Shown: piece after piece, positions 16,734-24,546 of the stretch
Layout of the letters: every line of letters starts with the position of its first letter
How positions within the stretch are numbered: the first letter of the stretch is position 1
Origin: Deltaproteobacteria bacterium
Lineage (GTDB): Bacteria > SAR324 > NAC60-12
NCBI GenBank assembly: GCA_018645085.1
Contig: JABGPG010000153.1
Location: forward strand, 1-37,810
Reading direction: 5' to 3'
DNA: 37,810 nucleotides
The notes under the pieces: generated by a model
What the model was told of the DNA's origin: nothing
Database searches by the model: none
The model's input: only the letters and a program-made list of their open reading frames with translations
Translations under genes and position numbers: made by a program

Positions 16734-17990
16734 ATGTCTCACCTCCCTGTGTCCCCACCTTCTTCCTCAAAGACAACTTCACAACGTGGAATTGCCTTAC
16801 TGATTACTCTGGTTATTTTGGCTCTGCTTGCGGTTTTCATGACAGAGTTTTCTTTTGAAACCAAACTTGAAACTCGGGGAATTCATAATTACCAAGCTTC
16901 ATTCAAAGCTAGAAATGCCGTTAAATCCATGTTCAAGGCAGTTTTAGAAGGTTTAAAAGGACAGGATGAGGTAAAATTTTTCACAGTATATTTAAAGGAT
17001 TTATTAAGACTGGGTGCTACAAGCAATGAGATATCTTTTTTGAATCCACCCCAACCTGTTGGCTTGCCTGCAGGAGTAATTGCAGATTTTCCGGAAGTTT
17101 CTTTTTATACACCGGTCATCCGACCTATTGATCATCTTTATAACCTGAACCGGATACAAACGCCACCGTTTAGAACAGTTAATCCTGAGATGAAAGGGGA
17201 CGTCCGGCTGGCAAATCAATTCATTAACATTCTCAAAAAGTGGAATAGCGCAACTACATATCAGCCTGGAAGCAGTGTTCCATCATATAATATTCAATTA
17301 AACACCAATGATATCCTGCCAATTTATGCGGCAATTTTCGATTGGCTGGATAAAGATGAGGAAATTTATGATTCATCCATCTACGGTACAATAGGTGCGG
17401 AGAAAAATTCATATATTTCAGCAGATCCGTATTTTGAAATAAAAAACGGTTTCCTCGACAAGTTGAGTGAAGTCCAACTAATCAGCGGGGTTAAAGGTAA
17501 ACGGATTCCGCTCGATCAATGGAAAAAGGGATTCACCACCTTTCCTGTAGGTAACAAGTATGAAACTCAGGCAGATTTTTCTAAAATTAAACCACGTATA
17601 AATGTCAACTTGGCGACTTTTGAAGAAATTGAGCAGTTCCTTGAACAATTTGATCAAAACACAGCATATTTTATAAACTACTCAGCAAAAAGCTACGATG
17701 ATATTTATGCACAGGATTATTTTGAAAAAAGAGAAGAAATTGCGGCAGAACTTACAAAACAACCACGTTCTAAATTGACAAGTGAAGACATAAAAAATAA
17801 GCTAAGCAATATTACTCAATACGACAGATCCCGTGATTTTTTCATTCCCTACAGTTTCTGGTATGAAATCTTGCTCATGACTGAAATAGATAACGTGAAA
17901 GCCGAAGTGAGAGCTGTGGTCTCAGTTGACAGAAATGCCGCAACCGGTAAAGTTACAAATTTAATTATTCACAATTTCTTCTTACGTTAA
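16734..17990 (+). CDS. gspK: Type II secretion minor pseudopilin GspK
   Basis: The protein has 418 residues. A prepilin peptidase site QRG | IALLITLVILALLAVF follows an 18-residue basic, serine-rich leader, and position +5 is Ile, not Glu. Lack of Glu5 is the mark of GspK, which caps the pseudopilus tip. The middle and C-terminal parts contain the paired SAM-like regions (NLNRIQTPP, then INVNLATFEEIEQF). It is longer than typical GspK (about 320-350), mostly in the periplasmic part. No other gsp gene is in the window: it is an outlier placed 4 nt before birA. The ATG has no clear Shine-Dalgarno. Likely anchored in the inner membrane with its body in the periplasm. Confidence 0.85.
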   Translation: MSHLPVSPPSSSKTTSQRGIALLITLVILALLAVFMTEFSFETKLETRGIHNYQASFKARNAVKSMFKAVLEGLKGQDEVKFFTVYLKDLLRLGATSNEISFLNPPQPVGLPAGVIADFPEVSFYTPVIRPIDHLYNLNRIQTPPFRTVNPEMKGDVRLANQFINILKKWNSATTYQPGSSVPSYNIQLNTNDILPIYAAIFDWLDKDEEIYDSSIYGTIGAEKNSYISADPYFEIKNGFLDKLSEVQLISGVKGKRIPLDQWKKGFTTFPVGNKYETQADFSKIKPRINVNLATFEEIEQFLEQFDQNTAYFINYSAKSYDDIYAQDYFEKREEIAAELTKQPRSKLTSEDIKNKLSNITQYDRSRDFFIPYSFWYEILLMTEIDNVKAEVRAVVSVDRNAATGKVTNLIIHNFFLR

Positions 17991-17994
17991 CAGA

Positions 17995-18846
17995 ATGTCT
18001 GAAACAATAGGCAAAAGAATTATACGTCTGAGCGAAGTTGGTTCAACAAATACATATTTGAAAGACAATAGTGAGTTGCTTAAAGAGCACGGATTGGTTG
18101 TCATTGCAGAAATGCAAACTTCAGGACGAGGAAGAGCCGGAAGGAAATTCGTATCACTTCCGGACAAAAATGTAACCTTTTCGGTTGTCCTGCATCCAGG
18201 CTTAGCGCTTGGAGAAGTGCAGGTATTTGCTTTACTGGCCGGAATTGTAGTCGCTCGTGTTCTAGAGAAATATATAAACGGAGTCCGCCTTAAATGGCCG
18301 AATGACGTACTGGTGAACGGGAAAAAGATCTGTGGAATTTTGCTTGAAACAATCACAATTCCGCAACAGAATTTTCCTGTATTGATCCTCGGAATAGGCT
18401 TAAACACTAAAGGTTTTCTCAAAGAATATCCGCAAGAACTACAGAAAATTGTGACTACTCTGGAAGCAGAAATTTATCAAAACTCAAATGTGATTAATGG
18501 AACAGAAGATCAACCTGCTCTTGAAAATGAAACAGTATTTCAGTTGCTTTTAAGTGAATTGGAATGTTGTTTTGCAGAATTCAGTAATAATACTACAGCA
18601 AACAGGGAAGCTGGCTATCTAATAAACGCACGCAGCGCACTGCTGAATGAATGGTTAAAACGCTCGCAGGCAAAAGGCAGGAAGGTACGTAGTTTGAATA
18701 ACATAGAAGAACAGACAAAAGGCTCAGGAACTGTAGGTACTATTGTAGGATTAACGAAGGAGGGATATTTGCAGATCCGGACAGAAACAGGAGAGATCAT
18801 GACGCATGTTTCCGGAGACATTCTTGAAATAAGAGAGGAAGAGTAA
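17995..18846 (+). CDS. birA: Biotin--[acetyl-CoA-carboxylase] ligase
   Basis: A 283-residue biotin protein ligase. STNTYLKD begins the catalytic domain; GRGRAGR (44-50) is the ATP/biotinyl-AMP loop, KWPNDV (100-105) with Lys111 the active-site strand, and the C-terminal SH3-like domain ends the protein (about 235-283, GTVGTIVGLTKEGYLQI). There is no N-terminal helix-turn-helix, so it is a monofunctional ligase that does not act as the biotin repressor. It biotinylates carboxylase carrier domains. The gene lies 4 nt after gspK and its TAATG overlaps coaX, so these three are likely one transcript. Confidence 0.94.
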   Translation: MSETIGKRIIRLSEVGSTNTYLKDNSELLKEHGLVVIAEMQTSGRGRAGRKFVSLPDKNVTFSVVLHPGLALGEVQVFALLAGIVVARVLEKYINGVRLKWPNDVLVNGKKICGILLETITIPQQNFPVLILGIGLNTKGFLKEYPQELQKIVTTLEAEIYQNSNVINGTEDQPALENETVFQLLLSELECCFAEFSNNTTANREAGYLINARSALLNEWLKRSQAKGRKVRSLNNIEEQTKGSGTVGTIVGLTKEGYLQIRTETGEIMTHVSGDILEIREEE

Positions 18847-19637
18847 TGATTATAGCCGTAGACATAGGTAACAGTAACGTAGTACTTGGCTTAGTCAAAG
18901 ATTCAAAAATATTACAGAGTTGGCGCCTGCATACCGGTATTCATCAGAGTGTCGATGAATATGAAATACTTGTTCGGGGTATGCTTTTCGCATGCGATTT
19001 CAGTTTGCAAGAGGTGCAAGTCGCAGTGCTTAGTTCAGTAGTTCCTGAACTGACAGAAGTTTTTATGATACTGCTTGAAAATTTGACGGGAAAACCTCCA
19101 ATCAAGGTCAGTCACGAACGTAATCTTGGTATTGAAATAAATACTGAAACACCGGCTATGGTCGGTGAGGACAGACTGATTAATTCCTCAGCCGCATACC
19201 AGCAATATAAAACTTCACTGATCATCATTGATTGTGGTACTGCAACTACACTGGATGTAGTCACTGCGGAAGGAGTTTTTCAGGGAGGTGTGATTTGCCC
19301 AGGATTATTAATTTCTGCTGATGTGCTGTTTTCAAAAGCCGCACAACTGTCTCAAGTAAATCTTGAAATGCCGGAAAATGTAATCGGAAAGAATACGACT
19401 GACAGTATTAAATCCGGTCTAATCTACGGTTACGGCGGAATGATAGATTCGTTGATTAAAAGAATAACAAATGAAATAGAACAACAAGGCCAACCGACAC
19501 CGACAGTTGTAATCACCGGTGGTTTGGCTGCAAAAGTTTTACCGATTCTGTCAAACGTTATTTATCATGAAGATTTGACTTTGCGTGGTTTATACCTTTT
19601 CTATCTGCTCAATAAAACAGATACTAGTGGGAAGTAG
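18846..19637 (+). CDS. coaX: Type III pantothenate kinase
   Basis: A 263-residue ASKHA-fold kinase: N-terminal phosphate motif VDIGNSN (5-11), GEDR (107-110) with the catalytic Asp109, and DCGTATTLD (129-137), the second nucleotide motif. Type III enzymes start CoA synthesis, need a monovalent cation and are not inhibited by CoA. The start overlaps the birA stop (TAATG). The birA-coaX pairing is widespread among bacteria. Confidence 0.95.
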   Translation: MIIAVDIGNSNVVLGLVKDSKILQSWRLHTGIHQSVDEYEILVRGMLFACDFSLQEVQVAVLSSVVPELTEVFMILLENLTGKPPIKVSHERNLGIEINTETPAMVGEDRLINSSAAYQQYKTSLIIIDCGTATTLDVVTAEGVFQGGVICPGLLISADVLFSKAAQLSQVNLEMPENVIGKNTTDSIKSGLIYGYGGMIDSLIKRITNEIEQQGQPTPTVVITGGLAAKVLPILSNVIYHEDLTLRGLYLFYLLNKTDTSGK

Positions 19638-19698
19638 CTCTGATTTGCTAAAACAGGAAAAATTAATGCACCAAAAACATTACAACTGCAAGTGAAAC

Positions 19699-20808
19699 AT
19701 GGCTGAAGAAAAAGTTGACGGACTGGAAGGTCTGGACGATTTTGGTGACGATTTTGGGGAGCAGCTCGACTCTTTCATGGAAAATGATGGAGAGCAGGAG
19801 AGTGACAGTGAATTGGATTCATTTTTCGAAGATCTTTCTACAATCGATGATCTCGAAGGTGACGATGACAGTGAGGCAGCAGAAGATAAAAAAGAAGAGG
19901 AAAAGACTGCTGAAGTAAAAAGTGATGATGATGACGATGAAGAAGATGGATATGTTGATGAGGAGGAGGATGATGACGATGATGATGATGAAACTGAAGA
20001 GGATCAGGAGGATGATGACGATTACGATACAGCACTTGAAGATGAGTCAGAGGGTGAGGATGATGCTACTACAAATGATAAACAGAAAAAAAAGAAAGGT
20101 CTGTCACTGAAAAATATTCCCTTAAAGCCGCTTATTATTTCCAGTGTTACAGGTTTACTTTTGGGAGTTATCACTGTTGTAGTACTTTATTTTTTTGCAA
20201 CTCCTGCTGAAACAGATTTACCTGAAACAGTTGTAGCAATTCCTGCTGAAGCTGTCCCAACACCAAAAGTCAGCAAGCCTGAACCAAAAAAGCCAAAGAA
20301 AGCTAAAGCTAAACCCAAAACAACCAGCTATTACGTACAGGTTGTTTCCTGTATTTCCCATGAATGCGTTGACGAAACTCGTCTTCAATTAAAAACTTTA
20401 GGTTATAAATCACGTGTCCGTTCTTCAAATGAAAGTTCCGGAATATCGGAGGTGCTTTCCACCAAGGTTTTTGGTGAAGAGCATTCTGCAAGAATGGTTA
20501 AGATAATTAACAACAATAATCCGTTGGCTGGTCATGCTTTTCGCAAATCAATGGAAAATGGATACCAAGTATCACTGGGTTTCTTTCCGGAATTAGAAAC
20601 TGCAAACAGAGTTAGAACTTATTTAAATCAGGCTTTCAAGGAAGAAATTTTCTTTAAAATTCAGCGTACTACTCAGAAAATTCGTTTTCAGGCTGTACAA
20701 ATTGCGGGCTTTAAATCAAGAAGAGACGCAGAAAAGTTACGTGATAAATTGAGGAAGAATAATCCCAATTTTAAAAGCGCATTTGTTAAAGCAGTTGTAA
20801 AACCTTAA
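19699..20808 (+). CDS. Single-pass membrane protein with extreme acidic N-terminus and SPOR-like C-terminus
   Basis: The protein has 369 residues. Residues 1-126 are dominated by Asp and Glu, including near-continuous acidic runs at 76-110 encoded by a GAT/GAC/GAG-rich tract (about 19922-20050). A KKKK cluster (130-133) precedes one membrane helix (about 144-167), then a Pro/Lys-rich linker (185-208). The rest has two or three SPOR-like units (YYVQVVSC at 211, YQVSLGFFPELETANRVRTYL at about 289, FQAVQIAGFKSRRDAEKLRDKL at 330). The orientation is probably acidic part in the cytoplasm and SPOR part in the periplasm, as in FtsN. SPOR domains bind denuded peptidoglycan at division sites. The cytoplasmic role of the acidic tail is unknown. 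Confidence 0.8.
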   Translation: MAEEKVDGLEGLDDFGDDFGEQLDSFMENDGEQESDSELDSFFEDLSTIDDLEGDDDSEAAEDKKEEEKTAEVKSDDDDDEEDGYVDEEEDDDDDDDETEEDQEDDDDYDTALEDESEGEDDATTNDKQKKKKGLSLKNIPLKPLIISSVTGLLLGVITVVVLYFFATPAETDLPETVVAIPAEAVPTPKVSKPEPKKPKKAKAKPKTTSYYVQVVSCISHECVDETRLQLKTLGYKSRVRSSNESSGISEVLSTKVFGEEHSARMVKIINNNNPLAGHAFRKSMENGYQVSLGFFPELETANRVRTYLNQAFKEEIFFKIQRTTQKIRFQAVQIAGFKSRRDAEKLRDKLRKNNPNFKSAFVKAVVKP

Positions 20809-20904
20809 CCCATATTTAAAGTGGTTTTTCGCAGGAAAATAACTTACAGCTTTTATTAGCGTGGACTTCTGAAAATGTTTTTTCTTAATTTCACAAATTT
20901 AAGT

Positions 20905-20933
20905 TTGGCTTTTGCTGATTAATAAAATAAAAT
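20905..20933 (+). promoter_or_regulatory. Promoter for the 37-codon membrane gene
   Basis: TTGGCT (20905-20910), 17 nt, and TAAAAT (20928-20933, five of six). The -35 hexamer is identical to that of nrdJ. The predicted start is near 20940, 38 nt before the ATG at 20978. Confidence 0.5.
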
Positions 20934-20977
20934 TAATGCTCAAATTCATAGTATAACCATCATTAAGCGGAGCATTT

Positions 20978-21091
20978 ATGGGACTGAGTTGGACAATAGT
21001 ATTTATCGTTCTGGTCATAGGATTCATCATCATTCCAGGATCAGTTTTCCTGTCAAACATTAGCCGGATCCGCAAAGAAAAAGCACAATAA
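20978..21091 (+). CDS. 37-residue single-span membrane protein
   Basis: The ATG at 20978 has GGAG 8 nt upstream and its own promoter-like boxes. The product starts MGLSWTIVFIVLVIGFIII, has one hydrophobic span (about 5-25 including PGSVFL), and ends with a strongly basic tail (SRIRKEKAQ) that would stay in the cytoplasm. A probable intrinsic terminator lies 38 nt after the stop. I do not recognise a family. A gene of this size is easily missed by gene callers; the ribosome site, promoter, terminator and clean topology together support it. Confidence 0.6.
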   Translation: MGLSWTIVFIVLVIGFIIIPGSVFLSNISRIRKEKAQ

Positions 21092-21129
21092 CTGCTGCTT
21101 TGCACTGAGCATATTTGCTATATTGAGAG

Positions 21130-21158
21130 TTTTCCTAAGGTCTTCAGGGAAAATTTTT
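21130..21158 (+). terminator. Weak intrinsic terminator after the small membrane gene
   Basis: TTTTCC (21130-21135) can pair with GGAAAA (21148-21153), with further pairing inside, followed directly by TTTTT. The stem is AT-rich, so strength is modest. Confidence 0.4.
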
Positions 21159-21269
21159 CGTCTTGTCCAATCAAAGTTTAAAAGCAAATAGTCTATTTAT
21201 AGTTCCCCACATCAAACTCTCTGTAAGAGACTTCGTGTAACAGTCAGTCAATCATCTTTGTGAGATATT

Positions 21270-22637
21270 TTGAAAGTTAAACTCTGCCTGTTGCCTGCAA
21301 AAGGCAGGACTTTTTTTCTCTACAGACTGTGCTCAGTCAGTCTCTTATCACTCATCCTCTTCTTCTCTGTAACTCAGCTTTATGCAAAAGATAATTCGAT
21401 TCCTGCAAAATCACAATTTGATCCTGCACTGACTGCTGTTGCTAAAGTTGAAAATTCAATTCCTAAAGCAGATTTTTCAAAGATATTCAGCAGTTATGCA
21501 GTAGTTACTGCTTCTGCATTAAATTTACGTTCCAGTCCCAACACCAAAAATCCTCCCATAAACGTTCTCCACAAAGGCACACATTTATTGAGTTTATCAG
21601 CACCGCATAAAAAATGGCTTAAAGTTAAATTACCACAAGGTATCCAGGGCTGGGTAGCTCAAGCACATGTCAAATTTTATCTACCTGTAGGATTGCCTTA
21701 TTATGCAGGAAAATTTAACTCGACACCCTTCACTTCATCACTGGAAGCAAGTATTCTGCAGTACATGAAAGAAGCCTATACCAAAAACAAACTCAAGAGA
21801 AATGATAAACTTTCAGTCGTTGTGCAAGATCTTACAACTGGTGAATTACTGGTTTCTTTAGGATCTAGAAAAAGTGTTAAATCAGCCAGTACCATCAAGG
21901 TGCCAATACTTCATGCATACATGATTCAGCGTTTTAAAGGCAAGATCATAGAGACCCCAAATCACAAAAAGCTGATTGAGGAAATGATCCGTTTCAGCAG
22001 CAATTCCAGCACAAATACTATTATTGAATTGTTAGGTGGTACTGAAAATATTCAACGCATACTTAACAACACAAAATTGTATAAAGAATTGCGTTTGCTA
22101 GAAACTATCCCGGAAGACGGACGTACATACAGGAATAAAATTTCTGCTGCAGATTTAAATCAGCTATTGCTCAAGATTTGGTTTAAACGTGTAATCAGTG
22201 CTAAATACAGTGCGCAAACAAACAAAGTTGCGGCAAAGGAAATGCTCTATCTACTTGGCCTTCCCGGTCATGCCTGGTTGAAAGACAGGATTAAAGCGGG
22301 CACCTGTTTTTCGGCTAATAAATCAGTCAAACTATGGGACAAAACCGGATTTGTAAAAGGCGTAAACGGCAACGCAGGTATTGTAGAAATTGATACTCCT
22401 CATGGAAGAAGAGCTTATACACTTGTAATATTCATGGAACGTGAAGATTATCTAACAATCGAAGGAGATGCATCCAGCTGGTCTGAACGTATGAGCCTGC
22501 ATATGCGTAAAATTTCTGAGCTTAGTTACGCTTTTATTTCCAACCGCTACAATAGTTACAATGAGTGCGGACATTCACAACTCATTCGTTATACAAAACT
22601 GGCTCTCGCACCGCGTCCTCTACAAGCCTCTCTCTAG
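21270..22637 (+). CDS. Exported SH3b-domain protein with class A beta-lactamase-like serine hydrolase domain
   Basis: The protein has 455 residues. A basic start and a hydrophobic stretch ending QLYA|KD at about 39 form a signal peptide. Residues 75-136 match a bacterial SH3 domain (ALNLRSSPN, GWVAQAHV). The hydrolase domain (about 155-425) has S207-TI-K210, S243-S-N245 in the place of class A SDN, and K358-T-G360. A class A Glu166 equivalent may be Glu273, but the LN170 asparagine appears replaced by Leu. SH3 plus this fold points to peptidoglycan binding and a D,D-peptidase or cell-wall role rather than resistance. The start codon is TTG at 21270 with a weak GAG upstream; no ATG is available before the signal peptide. 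Confidence 0.8.
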   Translation: MKVKLCLLPAKGRTFFLYRLCSVSLLSLILFFSVTQLYAKDNSIPAKSQFDPALTAVAKVENSIPKADFSKIFSSYAVVTASALNLRSSPNTKNPPINVLHKGTHLLSLSAPHKKWLKVKLPQGIQGWVAQAHVKFYLPVGLPYYAGKFNSTPFTSSLEASILQYMKEAYTKNKLKRNDKLSVVVQDLTTGELLVSLGSRKSVKSASTIKVPILHAYMIQRFKGKIIETPNHKKLIEEMIRFSSNSSTNTIIELLGGTENIQRILNNTKLYKELRLLETIPEDGRTYRNKISAADLNQLLLKIWFKRVISAKYSAQTNKVAAKEMLYLLGLPGHAWLKDRIKAGTCFSANKSVKLWDKTGFVKGVNGNAGIVEIDTPHGRRAYTLVIFMEREDYLTIEGDASSWSERMSLHMRKISELSYAFISNRYNSYNECGHSQLIRYTKLALAPRPLQASL

Positions 22638-22706
22638 TTTTATTCGGCTGAAAAATAGTATGTCAGCTAATACCAGTATTTATCAGTCACTAATAAGCAC
22701 CGAATT

Positions 22707-23414
22707 ATGAACCTGGAAAAACGTCTACAATGGTTTTTTGAGCGAAAGTTGATCATGCTCTTTCTCTGTGAAGAACGTTTTTTAAACCCTTTGATTGCTG
22801 ATGAACTGCAGCGCTTAACAACTTCGGGTCTGCTTGAAGATGAGCAAATTCTGCTGGTGTTGGATGAAGTTCTGCCTGAATTTATAACTCAGTTGCCGAC
22901 AGGTATGTATTTCCCTGTGCCTATCTCAAGAGCGCTTAAACAGGAAAATGATTTTACCAGCGAACTAGCAATGCGCTTTCACTATGACTTTATCCAGGTT
23001 GATCAACATCAAAAATGGAGTTTGCGTGAAAAATTTATCAGCGGAAAGGTATTAGCACTTTTTGAATCAAATCTGTTTTTTGAAAAAGAAACTGAACTTT
23101 ATTTTGTTGAGTATTGGAGTGATAACCGCTGGGACAAATGCTACCTTGAATGTGAAGTGACACCGATGCGGGCCTTGGCCTTAGAGCAAGTTCAAGAGGA
23201 ATTTAAACTGCAGCTTAATAATCAGCAAACTGATTCACTCGATCTCCAAAGCTTCCGTATCGATAAAAAGGAGAGATGTTTTGTGCATTCCCAAAACTAT
23301 GGCGAAGTCATGCTTGCGGATGCTCCAAGATTTTGGCTGTTGAATCATTTGGATGATTCCGGTTCATATTTTGTGTTTGGCGAGAAGCATTTTCCACTGA
23401 CTTTTTCCGGATGA
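22707..23414 (+). CDS. Hypothetical protein, 235 residues
   Basis: I do not recognise the family. It is a soluble-looking, mildly acidic protein with no signal peptide or membrane span, rich in aromatic residues (many Phe, Tyr and Trp), with three Cys. The N-terminal half is helical with leucine-rich stretches (LNPLIADELQRLTTSGLLEDEQILLVLDEVL); the C-terminal half looks like alternating beta strands (TELYFVEYWSDNRWDKCYLEC, CFVHSQNYGEVML). Coding is supported by its length, an ATG start, and lack of a better frame. It sits alone between the SH3 hydrolase and the secreted pair. Confidence 0.7.
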   Translation: MNLEKRLQWFFERKLIMLFLCEERFLNPLIADELQRLTTSGLLEDEQILLVLDEVLPEFITQLPTGMYFPVPISRALKQENDFTSELAMRFHYDFIQVDQHQKWSLREKFISGKVLALFESNLFFEKETELYFVEYWSDNRWDKCYLECEVTPMRALALEQVQEEFKLQLNNQQTDSLDLQSFRIDKKERCFVHSQNYGEVMLADAPRFWLLNHLDDSGSYFVFGEKHFPLTFSG

Positions 23415-23594
23415 AGTGACTCATACAAAAAACATCACTGGTTTATAAATTTTACGACAATCCTCAATAAACTCTTCAGTAACTTACAATTCAGCTAAAT
23501 TCTTTGATAATACAGTAAATTTAGGCTATGATAGTTCTTATTTTTTACGGTAAGTGGAGCTGACGTTTTTTTAAAATGAGCAGACTCAAGCAGT

Positions 23595-24023
23595 TTAGGG
23601 GCGTAGTTCAAACACATAACCGTAAGTTATGGAGTATCTTTCTCCTTTATGAGAAATATTACGGGAACGTGAATATTCAACTTGCTGCATTATTTCCTGG
23701 CGATTTTTTTCACTTCGCTTTTCCGGACTTTCAATTGATTCCAGACGCAATCTCTTTTTTGCCTCTAAAATAGCACGGCGGGTTGCGGCTAGTTCTTTAG
23801 CGTATTCCAGAGAAGAGTCTGTACGCTCTTTGATAAAACATTCGTAACGGGCTTGTACAGATACGTTGCAGGCAATGTTTTTCGCAGTTAATTTTTGAGC
23901 TGAGGCTGAGGTGGTTCCCAAAATAGCAGACCAGCAAATCATCATAACAGGCACTAAAAAGCTGAAACGAGGTCGTTTCAACAAACTTGCTTTTGCGCTT
24001 TTGCTAATGTTCTGTCTCTGCAT
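23595..24023 (-). CDS. Small secreted protein, overlapping antisense with the next gene
   Basis: The protein has 142 residues. A basic N-region (AKASLLKRPRF), a hydrophobic core and SASAQ|KL form a textbook signal peptide, cut near residue 43. The mature part has two Cys (IACNVS, YECFIK), a long charged helix (ELAATRRAILEAKKRL) and a Tyr-rich end (GERYSITYGYVFEL). The family is unknown. Its first 113 bp overlap the start of the plus-strand gene at 23911, so both signal peptides are coded from the same DNA on opposite strands. No Shine-Dalgarno is seen before the ATG, so the exact start is uncertain, and one of the two overlapping ORFs could be shorter than given. Confidence 0.55.
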   Translation of the reverse strand: MQRQNISKSAKASLLKRPRFSFLVPVMMICWSAILGTTSASAQKLTAKNIACNVSVQARYECFIKERTDSSLEYAKELAATRRAILEAKKRLRLESIESPEKRSEKNRQEIMQQVEYSRSRNISHKGERYSITYGYVFELRP

Positions 24024-24483
24024 ATTTCAATTAAATTTAGGATTTGCTCAAACTGAAACTACCAATACTGAAGAAGAAAAGAATAATCAAGATCCTGCTG
24101 AAAACAACAGCTTAACTAATGAGACTAAGGATCAAAAAAACGAAAGAGTGCTTGTGATTACGGCAGACAACGAATCAATCATAGACCCTCAAGAAGAAAA
24201 AATCAGGCGAAAAGCAATGGCAATGATCCTGAATATTTCTAAGGCTAACAATCCTTTGACAAAAACACAGGCTGCTTCAAGCTTTAACTTGAATGAACAA
24301 AAGCAGAAAGACCGGAAAAAAGGCAAACGTGAACTTGCAGCTTATAATCAAAGAAACGACAAGAAGATCAATGATTTTTTTCAACGTTTCCAAAAGAGAC
24401 GTTATCAATCCGTCAACTACAGCGGCAAACATTACGATTACACAAGTTACATCCAAAACTTTCAGGCAAACAGCAGTCGATAA
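23911..24483 (+). CDS. Small secreted charged protein
   Basis: The protein has 190 residues and starts with GTG at 23911, supported by GAGG 5 nt upstream. KKLKRGRFNK, a hydrophobic core and LGFAQ|TE (about 47) form a signal peptide after an unusually long N-region. The mature part is hydrophilic: an acidic Asn/Glu-rich stretch, then a basic Gln/Lys/Arg-rich helix, then a Tyr-rich end (KRRYQSVNYSGKHYDYTSYIQNF). The end resembles in pattern the end of the divergent neighbour (N-S-G-Y-T-Y-F spacing). It has no known domain. A 66 bp gap leads to mnmA. Confidence 0.6.
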   Translation: MVPKIADQQIIITGTKKLKRGRFNKLAFALLLMFCLCIFQLNLGFAQTETTNTEEEKNNQDPAENNSLTNETKDQKNERVLVITADNESIIDPQEEKIRRKAMAMILNISKANNPLTKTQAASSFNLNEQKQKDRKKGKRELAAYNQRNDKKINDFFQRFQKRRYQSVNYSGKHYDYTSYIQNFQANSSR

Positions 24484-24546
24484 CAAATAATTCTGCAGAA
24501 TGTATTTTTTGTCTACTAGATCCTTAACTGATTAGATGCAATATTT

